The notes: generated from the letters alone by a model not told the origin. A DNA stretch of 64,000 bases from Bacillota bacterium (GCA_023421245.1 JAEZTV010000022.1:100679-164678); one strand, 5' to 3'. Counted from the stretch's first letter, positions 44,393-53,972 are shown. Numbers and translations are program-made.

Positions 44393-45694
44393 TCAGTTGG
44401 CGCAGGTGTCGGCACGACTATACCCTTGCTGCGGCAAAAACACATCTGTAAGCCCCGCCTTTTCAACACGCTGTTGTATCGCGCCGATATCGGTGGTGTA
44501 CAAGCCAAGCTTCTGCATTCGCTCAAACAATACAGAACCGGAAAAAGTGCATTTTCCGGTGAATTGATTGTCCGGTGTAAGCAGCTCGCGTGCAAACGCA
44601 ACCGCTTCCCCCACAGCAAGAGAGCGGGGCAGGACGAGAGGGGGCGACTGCCTTAAATACCGCACCGCGTTATAGCCCGCAAGCGTGCCCGTTACAATCG
44701 CCTCAGTATGCCCGACCAGCGGGCCCGCCTTTTCACCTGCGCAAAACAGGTTTCGAGTGCCCTGAACCTTGAGCGCATCGTCCCGCACAGCCATCGCAAG
44801 CAGGCGTACCGAGTTACCGTGTCCGCCTGCATATGGATCTTCAAAGCGTGCGTTTTCAAACCCTGCAATCTTCCGCAGGCGCGCAAGATTGCAATATGGT
44901 GTCATAAGCTTTGCGTGTCCGGTGTCAAGCAGCACCAGATTTTCTACATAGTCGCTGAGCGCATATTGCTGACACGCCTTGATGTCAAGATGATCCTCCT
45001 GCAGCTGTTTTGGCACAGGCACCACGACAACGCCCGACGCATCAAGCTGCTGGATGATGGCAGGGGAGAGCGAATCCTTGTGCAGCTTACATGCTCCGCT
45101 CATCGCACCAAGCGCCCCACTTGGCTGCTTGGCTTGTAGTTCTTCCGCACCCGCCATGGCGGAAAGGCTAACCCGTCCGCCGAAGCTGGGGCATCGCAGC
45201 ACACACATCACACAGCCGTTGCCGTATCTTGTGCAATTGTTCATCGGCCCTGCCGTGCCGGTGCAATCCACAAAGACATCGCCCTCCAACCACGCGCCCT
45301 TACCCGCGTGCACCGCTTCAATCGTGCCGTTTGTATTTTTGAGGCCGGTAATCCGTGTTTGCAGGCGAATATCTACACCGATTTGCTCCAGATACCGGTG
45401 TACCGCGGCAGGCGTTTTGGCAATGTCATACAGGCTTGCGTGCCGGTGCCCAGGAAACGAAACATTTGTATGCCGCGCGTTGTCATCCACGATATGAAAC
45501 AATGCACCGCCGCCAAGCGCAATCATCTCCTCGGTCGCGGTAAACCGTCCGTTGTTGCGCATAATGCCGCCAACAAGTCCGGTGCCCAGCAGCATATCGG
45601 TGCGTTCGCATATGGTAACGTGCGTACCGCACTGCCGCGCCGCCACAGCCGCTGCACATCCGGCCCAGCCGCCACCCACTACAATTACTCTCAC
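44393..45694 (-). CDS. FAD-dependent oxidoreductase (PF12831-like)
   Basis: A 433-residue flavoprotein. It begins MRVIVVGGGWAGCAAAVAAR, an FAD-binding Rossmann motif, and near residue 335 has NLFCAGEKAGPLVGHTEAIV, the second nucleotide-binding motif. A central CVMCVLRCPSF segment could bind an iron-sulfur or other metal centre. I take a GTG start with GGGAG 9 nt upstream; an ATG five codons earlier is possible. The long name-less family includes enzymes that oxidise or reduce small organic substrates. No partner genes nearby. Confidence 0.8.
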   Translation of the reverse strand: MRVIVVGGGWAGCAAAVAARQCGTHVTICERTDMLLGTGLVGGIMRNNGRFTATEEMIALGGGALFHIVDDNARHTNVSFPGHRHASLYDIAKTPAAVHRYLEQIGVDIRLQTRITGLKNTNGTIEAVHAGKGAWLEGDVFVDCTGTAGPMNNCTRYGNGCVMCVLRCPSFGGRVSLSAMAGAEELQAKQPSGALGAMSGACKLHKDSLSPAIIQQLDASGVVVVPVPKQLQEDHLDIKACQQYALSDYVENLVLLDTGHAKLMTPYCNLARLRKIAGFENARFEDPYAGGHGNSVRLLAMAVRDDALKVQGTRNLFCAGEKAGPLVGHTEAIVTGTLAGYNAVRYLRQSPPLVLPRSLAVGEAVAFARELLTPDNQFTGKCTFSGSVLFERMQKLGLYTTDIGAIQQRVEKAGLTDVFLPQQGYSRADTCAN

Positions 45695-45892
45695 AGATTC
45701 ATCTCCCATCCCAATACAGGTATGCATGACGCATTCCTGCAACTATGATACCGCGGCAAACGGTGCTTGCGATGGCTTTCGGCCCTTTGCAAAGGCGCAC
45801 AGTACGCTATATCATCAATCTAGTATTTATGATTTGTACGCTTTTATTATACACGTGAATATAGATCAATAGCATATCCGTTCTTCGGTTGG

Positions 45893-46054
45893 TATTTGGA
45901 AGACCTTCGGTTTTCGATTGCTTCATTATGTGAGTCACACGCCCAACCGTAGGGGTGCGTTTTGCGCGGTCTGTGGCGTATAACGACACAGAGGGTTTAT
46001 TTCATTGAAAAACCGCTCATGCGCCGGTATCCGGCGCTTTCGCAGCAAAGCTGC
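45893..46054. repeat. Hairpin array, element copy 7
   Basis: ATTTGGAAGACCTTCGGTTTTC parallels the trxA-leader segment. Then TCTGTGGCG/CGACACAGA (5-nt loop), GCGCCGG-TAT-CCGGCGC and GCAGC-AAA-GCTGC. The order GCGCGGTCTGTGG ... CACAGAG ... GCGCT..GCAGC matches the array at 42687. Confidence 0.7.
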
Positions 46055-46066
46055 GCACAAAGCAAA

Positions 46067-46103
46067 AGACCACAAACCCGCATAAAAACTGGGTTTGTGG
46101 TCT
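46067..46103 (-). terminator. Terminator after guaA
   Basis: Perfect 13-bp stem AGACCACAAACCC with its complement; the minus-strand flank is TTTGCTTTG. Confidence 0.8.
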
Positions 46104-46121
46104 ATATTTTCGTCTAAAATT

Positions 46122-47654
46122 CTACTCCCACTCAATCGTTGCGGGAGGTTTTGATGTGATATCATACACAATGCGGTTAATGCTGCGTATCTCGTTGACA
46201 ATGCGGTTAGAGGCACTCTCGAGTACATCGTATGGGATGCGGGCCCAATCGGCGGTCATAAAGTCGGTGGTGGTAACACCGCGCAGGGCAAGGGTATAAT
46301 CGTAGGTGCGGCCGTCACCCATCACGCCCACCGAGCGCATAGAGGTCAGCACCGCAAAATATTGATGGATGCTGCGGTCAAGGCCCGCCTTTGCAATCTC
46401 ATCGCGGAAGATAAAGTCTGCATCGCGCAGGATATCAAGTTTCTCTTTCGTTACCTCGCCGATCACGCGGATCGCAAGCCCGGGGCCTGGGAAAGGCTGA
46501 CGCCATACCAGTGTATCGGGAAGCCCAAGCTCGGTGCCAAGCGCGCGAACCTCATCCTTAAACAGCATGCGCAGCGGCTCTACAATCTCTTTAAAATCAA
46601 CGTGAGCGGGCAGACCGCCAACGTTGTGATGGCTTTTGATGACGGCTGCATCGCCGTGCCCCGACTCAATTACATCGGGATAGATGGTGCCCTGTGCAAG
46701 GAAATCCACGCGGCCGATCTTCTTAGCCTCTTCCTCGAATACGCGAATAAACTCCTCGCCGATAATCTTGCGCTTGGTTTCAGGGTCCTCTATCCCGGCA
46801 AGGCGAGCAAGGAAACGCTGTTGTGCATTAACACGGATGAATTTGATGCTGCCGTTGCCGAATACCGCCTCAACCTCATCACCTTCATTTTTACGCATCA
46901 GACCATGATCCACGAAGATGCAGGTGAGGTTTTCTCCCGCCGCCTTTTCGAGCAGTGCCGCCACTACGGAACTGTCCACACCACCCGAAAGGGCAAGTAG
47001 CACCTTGCCGCCGTCTATCTGTTGCTTGAGAGACTCTACCACGCTGCGCGCATAGTTTTCCATCGACCAGTCGCCCTTGCAGCCGCAGATGGTATACAGG
47101 AAGTTGCGCAAAATAGTATTGCCATGCTCGGAATGGTTGACTTCCGGATGAAGCTGAATGCCATAAAAGCGTTTTTCGCGGTTTTCGATGGCCGCAATCG
47201 GGCAATCCGCGGTTTTGGCGATTGCGGTAAAGCTCTCCGGCAGCTTGTCCACAAGGTCGGTATGGCTCATCCACGCAGATGCGTGTTCGGGCAGACCGGC
47301 AAACAGCGCACTTGTGGTGTCGTACCACGTTTTGGTACGCCCATACTCGCGTTTGTCACCCGTTTTCACTACACCACCAAGCTGGTGGGTCATGAGGTGA
47401 ATGCCGTAGCAGATGCCCAAAATCGGTATGCCCAGGCTATAAATCTCGGAATCACAGCGGGGGGAATCCTCCAAATACGCGCTGTTGGGCCCGCCGGTAA
47501 AGATGATGCCTGCGGGGTTAAGCGCGCGAATTTCCCGGATGGATATTTTGCAGGAGCGCACCTCACAGTACACGCCGCAATCGCGTACACGGCGGGCGAT
47601 AAGCTGGTTGTATTGACCGCCGAAATCAAGAATCAAGACAAGCTGATGTGCCAT
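46122..47654 (-). CDS. guaA: GMP synthase (glutamine-hydrolysing)
   Basis: A 510-residue enzyme that aminates XMP to GMP. The N-terminal class I glutamine amidotransferase has GICYGIHLM (nucleophile Cys) and LHPEVNHSE (His-x-Glu), followed by the PP-loop ATP pyrophosphatase motif [15 protein letters not shown] and the C-terminal dimerisation domain with [13 protein letters not shown] start at MAHQLVLI, whose AAGGG is 8-9 nt upstream; the ATG three codons earlier abuts the SD. I found no purine riboswitch upstream. Confidence 0.96.
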   Translation of the reverse strand: MAHQLVLILDFGGQYNQLIARRVRDCGVYCEVRSCKISIREIRALNPAGIIFTGGPNSAYLEDSPRCDSEIYSLGIPILGICYGIHLMTHQLGGVVKTGDKREYGRTKTWYDTTSALFAGLPEHASAWMSHTDLVDKLPESFTAIAKTADCPIAAIENREKRFYGIQLHPEVNHSEHGNTILRNFLYTICGCKGDWSMENYARSVVESLKQQIDGGKVLLALSGGVDSSVVAALLEKAAGENLTCIFVDHGLMRKNEGDEVEAVFGNGSIKFIRVNAQQRFLARLAGIEDPETKRKIIGEEFIRVFEEEAKKIGRVDFLAQGTIYPDVIESGHGDAAVIKSHHNVGGLPAHVDFKEIVEPLRMLFKDEVRALGTELGLPDTLVWRQPFPGPGLAIRVIGEVTKEKLDILRDADFIFRDEIAKAGLDRSIHQYFAVLTSMRSVGVMGDGRTYDYTLALRGVTTTDFMTADWARIPYDVLESASNRIVNEIRSINRIVYDITSKPPATIEWE

Positions 47655-47756
47655 TTGTTCCATCCCTTTTTCATCAGATTGGGTGCCGCGTGTGAAATCC
47701 GGTTGCGCGATACGTTTGCCTGCTTGCCGGTAGTGCGGCTGTACAAAGTCAACAAT

Positions 47757-47795
47757 AAACCGGCAGTTGAGTAATTTAATGGCAACTGCCGGTTT
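47757..47795. terminator. Long perfect hairpin upstream of guaA
   Basis: AAACCGGCAGTTG/CAACTGCCGGTTT around a 13-nt loop. On the plus strand it is followed by AATTGTT, on the minus by ATTGTT. It may act as an attenuator of guaA. Confidence 0.5.
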
Positions 47796-48002
47796 AATTG
47801 TTCCGGTTACTATTTCTGTTTATCATTGTGCCATTTTTATAGCTGAAATGCAAGCAAACAACTATAGTTTTCAGAATTTTTGCGTTTTGCAGTAAACAAA
47901 TAGACATATCCGCCGCCAAACTGTCAAAAATACAGATAGCATTTATGCGGTTTTTGCTTTAAAAGATTAACAAGGCCTATCTTTCTTTGGCGAAAGCGCA
48001 AT

Positions 48003-48021
48003 CGACAAGCAATGCTTGTCG
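48003..48021. repeat. Triloop hairpin in the guaA-SLH gap
   Basis: CGACAAGC-AAT-GCTTGTCG, of the same style as the other intergenic hairpins. The remaining 430-nt gap has no gene. Confidence 0.5.
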
Positions 48022-48086
48022 GCTAAGCTATGCCTATGCTTTTTATGTAAAACAGTTTTACAAAAAACGAAAGGAATCTATGACAT

Positions 48087-49010
48087 ATGCGTGTATTAGT
48101 AAGAACCGCTGCCCTTATACTGGCGGCATCCATGCTGTCCATCGGCTCGTATGCATTATCTGATAACCTTGCGCCAATCCTCGGCGACAAACAGCTTTAT
48201 ACGGTGCAAAATGTTCCGGTTTGGGGCTGCGTTGAGCAATATGATCCCGATGGCGACCCCGTAAAGCTTAGTATTGTTCAGGAATCGAAAAAGGGCATGG
48301 TAACACTCTACGACACGACTTTTGTGTACCGTCCGTATGCCGACGAGATGGGTGATGATGTGTTTACGATTGTTGCCGCCGATACTGCGGGAAACTTTTC
48401 GCGGCAGGCGGCAATTACCGTGCAGATTCAACCAAACAAGATGGGAGCGGGGTTTAGCGATATGCGCCTGCACCCCTCGCATTACAGTGCATTGATGCTT
48501 GCGCAAAGCGGTGTTGTAAGCGGCGAAATGGTCGGTGAAACACTGCTGTTTCGACCGGAGCAGCAGCTGTCACAGGCGGATTTTATGATTATGGTACTTG
48601 CCGCGGTAGGTACGCAGGAAGAGCTTGCCCCTTGCGTGAGCACAAGTCTTGCCAACGACAAGGAGATTGCGCTGTGGCTCAAGCCTTATCTGCAGTCGGC
48701 AAAACAAAAAGGCCTTATCGGAGCGGGTGAGTTTCATGCAAACCGCATTATTACCCGCAGCGAAGCGGTGGAACTGATTAGCCGCGCAAGCGGTATGGAG
48801 GATGTTGAGGCGCAGGCGATGCACATCCGCGATTTGGAGCAGATTCCGCCCACAAGCCTGCAAAGCTATCTTAACCTTGCAGCGCTGAATATGCTTAACC
48901 TGTACGATGGCAACGCGCGTCCAAATGAGCCGCTTACCCGTGCCGCCGCCGCAGATCTTATATGGCAGCTTTATCGTTACCGGCAAGAGCAAGCGGCGCT
49001 TAAACCATAA
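48087..49010 (+). CDS. Surface protein with Ig/cadherin-like and SLH domains
   Basis: A 307-residue exported protein. Signal peptide (residues 1-24, ending SYAL), then a cadherin/Ig-like domain (QYDPDGDPVKLSIVQ and DDVFTIVAADTAGN) to about residue 115. Two or three SLH-type repeats follow (about 125-300), with FSDMRLHPSHYSALMLAQSG, QADFMIMV and RSEAVELISRASGM, ending with RPNEPLTRAAAADLIWQLYR. SLH repeats bind secondary cell-wall polymer, so it is likely cell-wall-attached. GAAAGGA precedes the ATG. Confidence 0.85.
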   Translation: MRVLVRTAALILAASMLSIGSYALSDNLAPILGDKQLYTVQNVPVWGCVEQYDPDGDPVKLSIVQESKKGMVTLYDTTFVYRPYADEMGDDVFTIVAADTAGNFSRQAAITVQIQPNKMGAGFSDMRLHPSHYSALMLAQSGVVSGEMVGETLLFRPEQQLSQADFMIMVLAAVGTQEELAPCVSTSLANDKEIALWLKPYLQSAKQKGLIGAGEFHANRIITRSEAVELISRASGMEDVEAQAMHIRDLEQIPPTSLQSYLNLAALNMLNLYDGNARPNEPLTRAAAADLIWQLYRYRQEQAALKP

Positions 49011-49218
49011 CAAAGCCGGCATAAAGTTGCAGTGCAGCTTCAGGTGGAGCCCCGGCACGTACGCATTTTCGGCAATTTGACATAAAAGAGGGTGGAGAAC
49101 ACGTTCCGAAATCAATGTGTTCTCCGCCCCAAAGCGTATTAGGTCCGTTTAATTTCTATTTTAATGTTCAGTGAGACATCTGGTAACAGCTGTACGGCTT
49201 GAAATATGAAGTTTTCTA

Positions 49219-49275
49219 GCCGCCGCGGGGCGGCGCGCGGACAAACTGAAAATCGGTTTGTTCCGCAGACGTTAT
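49219..49275. repeat. Hairpin element at the xdhC 3' end, copy 8
   Basis: GCCGCC-GCGG-GGCGGC, then GGACAAACTGAAAATCGGTT ending CCGCAGACGTTATT. The second module copies 8224-8264. It overlaps the last codons of xdhC. Upstream, at 49088-49130, a GGGTGGAGAACAC/GTGTTCTCCGCCC hairpin is also present. Confidence 0.6.
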
Positions 49276-49745
49276 TTTACGTTGTACATCCTGTGTACCG
49301 CATCTCGAATCTCTTGGTAACTGGTGCAGCGGCATAGATTGGATTGCAGCCATTCTTCTATTACATATTCTTCCGGCAAGACGGGGTGTTGTGTTCTTAG
49401 TGCCTCGCAAACCATTAAAAAGCCCGAGGTGCAATAGCCGCACTGAAAGGCGTTGGATTCGACAAATGCCTTTTGGGAGGGTGCCGCACCGCCGAGTCCT
49501 TCTACCGTCGTAATGATATGATTTTCCGCCTCCACCGTAAGCATCAGGCAAGATTTTGCCGGCCACCCGTCTACCATTATGGAACACGCACCGCAATCCC
49601 CGTTTTTACACCCGGGCTTTGCGCCGGTCAGTCCTAATTGCTCCCGCAGTGTGTCCAGCAGCAGATCCGCGGGCCGAACCGCTACCTGATGAACCTCACC
49701 GTTTATGTTGAGTGTTACAACGGTTTTACCTTCATATCTTACCAT
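49272..49745 (-). CDS. xdhC: Xanthine dehydrogenase-type [2Fe-2S] subunit
   Basis: A 157-residue iron-sulfur subunit of a molybdenum hydroxylase. It begins MVRYEGKTVVTLNINGEVHQ. The plant-type ferredoxin cluster is CKNGDCGACSIMVDG with a downstream Cys, and the second cluster is CGYCTSGF...LCRCTSYQEIRDAV. The ATG at 49745 has GAGG 9 nt upstream and overlaps the 3' end of the FAD-subunit gene by 14 nt. Confidence 0.9.
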   Translation of the reverse strand: MVRYEGKTVVTLNINGEVHQVAVRPADLLLDTLREQLGLTGAKPGCKNGDCGACSIMVDGWPAKSCLMLTVEAENHIITTVEGLGGAAPSQKAFVESNAFQCGYCTSGFLMVCEALRTQHPVLPEEYVIEEWLQSNLCRCTSYQEIRDAVHRMYNVK

Positions 49746-50571
49746 TTTCCCATTCCTCCAAAAGAGTGCAAAGTGTATATTCCAATACAAATATCCTGTA
49801 CGAGCCGGAGCTTTCCACATCACCGTAGGCGGGCTCGGGAAGCAAGTTCACAGCTTTTTTCGCTCTCTCTTTGGCAGATAAGGTTCGGTCATTCAAAACA
49901 AGTTCCATCTGCTGGCTTCGAAACGGGCGTGAACAGATACCCGAAAACGCAGTCCGTAAATAATCATTCTGCCAGATTGCGGTAACATTCACCAAGGGGT
50001 AATCAATCTTTTCATTTGTCGTTTTCTTAATATGCGCACAGCGGGCGTGCATTGCCCATTCGGGAATATGCAGTTGTACTATTAGCTCGCCTGCCTGTAA
50101 CTGCACCCTGCCGTCGAACACACTCGAAAAGGGTACCGTCCTTTGTCCTTCCCGCCCGTAAAGCGTTACCGTGGCATCACAAATGAGAAGCGGCAAGCTG
50201 GTTTCTCGGTAAATAATTGTTCCGCACAGATTCCCTCCCAGTGTAATGCGGCATTGGTTCGTATGGTCGGCAATACGTCCGCAGGCAAGGCCCAGCAAGG
50301 GAAACAGCTTCGTTTCTTTAATCCGGTTCAGGGTACATGCGGCCCCGATATGCAGGGATTGTCCTTTCACATAAATCTCCGTACACTCCGGGATGCGCTT
50401 GATATCGATAACGGCTTCCGGCCGGATGCTGCCGGCGCGGGACATCGTAATAATCTCACTTCCCCCCGAATAGTAGAGCGGGGTTTTGCCTTCCGAGTGC
50501 AGCTGAACAAATAGGTCGGCGGCCTCCCGCACGGTGTCCGCGCGGCAATAGATAAAATCAAACGGTATCAT
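49732..50571 (-). CDS. xdhB: Xanthine dehydrogenase-type FAD-binding subunit
   Basis: A 279-residue FAD-binding domain protein of the CO dehydrogenase flavoprotein type. It begins MIPFDFIYCRADTVREAADL. The FAD motifs YYSGGSEIITMSR and ITLGGNLCGTIIYRETSLPL differ slightly from the commonest TGGNLC-xx-P pattern. The start at 50571 has GGAGG 8 nt upstream. It overlaps the large subunit gene by 4 nt (ATGA), so translation is coupled. Confidence 0.88.
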   Translation of the reverse strand: MIPFDFIYCRADTVREAADLFVQLHSEGKTPLYYSGGSEIITMSRAGSIRPEAVIDIKRIPECTEIYVKGQSLHIGAACTLNRIKETKLFPLLGLACGRIADHTNQCRITLGGNLCGTIIYRETSLPLLICDATVTLYGREGQRTVPFSSVFDGRVQLQAGELIVQLHIPEWAMHARCAHIKKTTNEKIDYPLVNVTAIWQNDYLRTAFSGICSRPFRSQQMELVLNDRTLSAKERAKKAVNLLPEPAYGDVESSGSYRIFVLEYTLCTLLEEWENGKI

Positions 50572-52898
50572 CCTCTGTCCTCCGATGGCAGCTGCCATAT
50601 CGTTTCAGGTGTAATGGGAAGCGTCATGATCTCCTTGCCGAAGGCTGTCGCAAGCGCGTTGCCAAGCGCCGCGGGAATACCGATGATTCCATGCTCTGCA
50701 TAGCTTCGCACCCCATAAGGAGAGTCGGTTTCGGGTGTTTCTACAAACCCAACACGGTAATCCGGCTCCTGTCCGATGTGCATCATCTTATAGGTCCGAA
50801 GATTAGGTGTTTGCGGGGCGCCATCCGCGTGATAGGTAAACGCCTCTCTGCTTGCCATGCTGATTCCCATCGCCATTCCTCCGGCAACCATCGATCGCAT
50901 CGACTCAGGATTGATTACTTTCCCTACATCGATGACGGTGGAAGCACTGATAATGCGATAGGTACATGTTTTGGGGTTCGCCTCTACTTCTACCACCTGC
51001 GCGCCCAGTGTCCAAGCCGGGCCGGTTTGCCCCTTGCCGGTTTGCGGGTCCAGCTTACTCAGCCCTTTGAGCATAAAACCGCCGCGCCCTAATACCGGCT
51101 CACCAATCGACTCACCGTCGGCGGATTTGTACCCATGGACAATATCCTTAAAGGCAATAAAATGCTCGGGGTTTTTGATGGAATACACTCGGCCGTGCGC
51201 AATCGCAATCTCCTCAGCCGGGCACCCAAAGGCCGCTGCGCCGTTTTCGCGAAGCTGACATAGCAAATCCTCCGCTGCACGCAGGACGGCATTTCCCGCC
51301 ATGTATTCGGTGAGGCTTGCGACGGTTTTCCAATGTTCGGGAGCCGTACGGGTATCTACCGACATGACGACATGCACCTGGCCCGCGTCGATGCACAGCT
51401 TTTCCGCAAGAATCTGCGCCAGATGGGTTTGACAGTTTGAACCCATCTCCACCACGCCGGTTATCAGATTTAAGCTGCCATCCGGATTAAACGTAATCAT
51501 CGCGCCGGATATTGCGTCGGTTGGCGGGTTCTCTGTTTTCCAAAAGCAGGAGATGCCTTTTGCGCGCACCGTGTGAGGAGCACATTGGTCGTGATGGGGT
51601 TTATCCCATTCCGAAAGCGTCTTTACTTCGTGCAGGCATTTTACAAGATCGCCAATCAGGCTTGGGGAATAGGGTGTTTGAGAAGGGGTCGTGCTGCCTT
51701 GCCGAATCGCGTTTTTGATGCGCAGCTGAATTGGATCGATGCCGAGCTGTTGCGCCAATATGTCAAGCGTTCTTTCGATGCAAAAGGTGTAAGACTCATG
51801 GGCAAAACTGCGGTATGAGGTTGCATAGGTGTGGTTGGTATAAACGCAAAGGGAGTCGCAGGAAAGATTTTCAATATGATAAGGGCCGGTGCAGTCGGTT
51901 GCGATTGCCTTGGCCATATAGGGCGAGATATCTGTATACGCGCCGCAGTCCAACCAATACATCAGTTCGGCTGCCTGAATAAAGCCGTCCTTGTCAGCCC
52001 CAATCTTAATCTCGGCTTCCAGTCCAATGCGGCAGGGAGCAGAAGCCATGTCTTGCTCCCTTGGAATGGTCAGCCGTACGGCTTTACCGCCCACACTTCG
52101 GGATGCAATCAACGCAAGGATTTCGAGCATCACCGGCGATTTCCCCCCGAAACCGCCTCCGACAAAAGGAACCCGGACCTGAATCTGACCCATAGGGATT
52201 AAAAAGGCTTCTGAAAGCTGCTTGCGGACCGCATAAGGTGATTGAGAAGATGTAGTAATTGAAACCGTACCATCCGACAGAACCTCCGCCCGCGCGGTCC
52301 GCACCTCAATTGCAAGATGACCTGAGGGAGGAAGTGAAAACCGCCGCTGCACCACAATATCGCAGCGGCGCAGTACCTGCGCCGCATTGCCTTTGCGGAT
52401 ACGGTACCGGCTCGCAATATTGGTTCCCGCCTCGGGATAAATATCGGTCATGACCTTCTTGTACCCGTTTGTTTGGCAATGAATCAAAGGAGCTCCCTTA
52501 ACGAGTGACTGGAATGGAGTCAGGCTTACGGTCAGCGGCTCGTAAGTCACATCAATCATTCGTACCGCCTGCTCGGCGGTGGGTTCATCTTGTGCGACTA
52601 CCATGGCAATCGCTTCCCCCGCATAGCGGACAACGTCGCGCGCGAGAGCGGGGCGATCCAGCGTCAGCGGGCCAAAGAGCAACGGACAATCCGCCCCCGT
52701 TAAGACAGCCTTCACCCCGCGGAGTGATAAGGCTTTGGAGGTGTCAATGCGCAGGATACGAGCATGGGCGCAAACGCTTGTCAGCAAACGCGCGCAAAGC
52801 ATACCGATTTTAGGGATATCATCGGTGTACAAGGCTTGTCCCGTAACCTTGTCCCAAGCCTCCTTGCGCTGTATGTTTTTTCCGATTGCAGTATACAT
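50568..52898 (-). CDS. xdhA: Xanthine dehydrogenase-type molybdopterin-binding subunit
   Basis: A 776-residue catalytic subunit that oxidises a purine or other N-heterocycle. Domain order is the aldehyde-oxidase a/b hammerhead (WDKVTGQALYTDDIPKI) then the molybdopterin domain. Cofactor motifs are VGGGFGGKSP, QSPYAVRK, EMGSNCQTHLAQI and the catalytic-Glu region RSYAEHGIIGIPAALGNALA. The substrate is not determined. It is first in the operon xdhA-xdhB-xdhC. No XdhC-type insertase or molybdenum cofactor gene is in the window. The ATG at 52898 is preferred to a GTG five codons earlier. Confidence 0.9.
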   Translation of the reverse strand: MYTAIGKNIQRKEAWDKVTGQALYTDDIPKIGMLCARLLTSVCAHARILRIDTSKALSLRGVKAVLTGADCPLLFGPLTLDRPALARDVVRYAGEAIAMVVAQDEPTAEQAVRMIDVTYEPLTVSLTPFQSLVKGAPLIHCQTNGYKKVMTDIYPEAGTNIASRYRIRKGNAAQVLRRCDIVVQRRFSLPPSGHLAIEVRTARAEVLSDGTVSITTSSQSPYAVRKQLSEAFLIPMGQIQVRVPFVGGGFGGKSPVMLEILALIASRSVGGKAVRLTIPREQDMASAPCRIGLEAEIKIGADKDGFIQAAELMYWLDCGAYTDISPYMAKAIATDCTGPYHIENLSCDSLCVYTNHTYATSYRSFAHESYTFCIERTLDILAQQLGIDPIQLRIKNAIRQGSTTPSQTPYSPSLIGDLVKCLHEVKTLSEWDKPHHDQCAPHTVRAKGISCFWKTENPPTDAISGAMITFNPDGSLNLITGVVEMGSNCQTHLAQILAEKLCIDAGQVHVVMSVDTRTAPEHWKTVASLTEYMAGNAVLRAAEDLLCQLRENGAAAFGCPAEEIAIAHGRVYSIKNPEHFIAFKDIVHGYKSADGESIGEPVLGRGGFMLKGLSKLDPQTGKGQTGPAWTLGAQVVEVEANPKTCTYRIISASTVIDVGKVINPESMRSMVAGGMAMGISMASREAFTYHADGAPQTPNLRTYKMMHIGQEPDYRVGFVETPETDSPYGVRSYAEHGIIGIPAALGNALATAFGKEIMTLPITPETIWQLPSEDRG

Positions 52899-53008
52899 GG
52901 CGATGCCACACACCTTTTTAATCTATTCGACTTAAGTATTATCTTTTCAGCTGGCAATATTCAATATCAACTGGTATATGGAGTCTATCGGTATAATTGA
53001 TGCCTGCT

Positions 53009-53164
53009 GAACAAATCGAATTTTTAGGTTTGTTTGTGCCATTTCTATCAACTCGGTAGACAATAATTAGGTGTGAAACATATATACTAGCAAAGAGAAA
53101 GCATGAAGTACAAAGGGCTGCTGTAAGGCAGATGGCGACCACGTAACAGCGTTAGAAAACGCTG
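53009..53164. repeat. Mosaic intergenic hairpin element, copy 9
   Basis: GAACAAATCGAATTTTTAGG and TTTGTTTGTGCC is the tail module again, with changes. CAGCGTT-AGAA-AACGCTG (53147-53164) follows. Together they fill the gap upstream of the xdh operon. I see no clear promoter for xdhA. Confidence 0.5.
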
Positions 53165-53217
53165 CCCGAAGCTTGCAACCAGCACGCGTAATTATGCGTA
53201 TATTGCGCGAACGGCAA

Positions 53218-53261
53218 AACAAGTAAGCGCCGTCCGGCGGTTCGGACGGCGCTTACTTGTT
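53218..53261 (-). terminator. Terminator after the membrane-protein gene
   Basis: A 19-bp perfect stem from AACAAGTAAGCG to CGCTTACTTGTT around a 6-nt loop. The minus-strand flank is TTGCCG. Confidence 0.7.
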
Positions 53262-53267
53262 GTTATC

Positions 53268-53972
53268 CTATGACAACGTCAGTTGCAGGACTACATTGAC
53301 AGCGAGTAAAAAGATTAAGAGCGTTATCGTTACAACCGGCTTCCATTTCAGCGGTACAGGCGAACCCGAAAGGCAATTTTCGATAAATCGTAACGGTTTA
53401 AAGACCTGCCGTTTTAATAAAAACCCTGCGAAAACAATAAGACTGGTCATCAGATTTTGCGTTACCAAAAAAGGTATAATTTTTTCGACACTGCTTATTA
53501 CAGAAATTTCACGCATCCACTCAGGAACAAGAAGCAGCAGATACAGGCAAAACATAATACGCCAGCCGGTATTAACGGATAGCACAACCAGCGCCTTCCA
53601 ATACACTTTGTTTTGCTGTTTGCTCAAATACTTATTAACAATATAAATTCCCAAGGCCAACGTCATGGCTTCAAACACAATAGAAATAGCGGGATTGATA
53701 ACCCTATCTATCCTTCCCGGAAGCAGAAGGTTAAGCAGTTTCATGGAGCCGGACAAAATGCCAACAAACAACACAGACCATGTTGAATGGGTTGCGCGGT
53801 ATACATTGATCATAAAAAAGCAGGAGGCCGGATACCAAACAAGCCAACTGAAGCCAAAGGATATTGCGTGCAGCAGATATCCGAGGGTTATTTCAAAGAT
53901 ACCCCACAATGCGCCCCAAACTATGATTGCGGCAATAGTTGCATAATACTTGTTTCGCCTCAATATGTCCAT
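53268..53972 (-). CDS. Integral membrane protein of unknown function
   Basis: A 234-residue protein with about six TM helices. It starts MDILRRNKYYATIAAIIVWG and includes ALWGIFEITLGYLLH. The pattern of short hydrophobic helices and the WG-FE motif recalls ECF-transporter-type or DUF-type small membrane proteins, but I cannot name a family. It faces away from a VirD4 remnant. Confidence 0.6.
   Translation of the reverse strand: MDILRRNKYYATIAAIIVWGALWGIFEITLGYLLHAISFGFSWLVWYPASCFFMINVYRATHSTWSVLFVGILSGSMKLLNLLLPGRIDRVINPAISIVFEAMTLALGIYIVNKYLSKQQNKVYWKALVVLSVNTGWRIMFCLYLLLLVPEWMREISVISSVEKIIPFLVTQNLMTSLIVFAGFLLKRQVFKPLRFIENCLSGSPVPLKWKPVVTITLLIFLLAVNVVLQLTLS

Noticed and set aside
47655..47830. 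Purine riboswitch upstream of guaA
   Set aside because: The conserved TATA-junction and loop segments are absent; only a simple hairpin is present.
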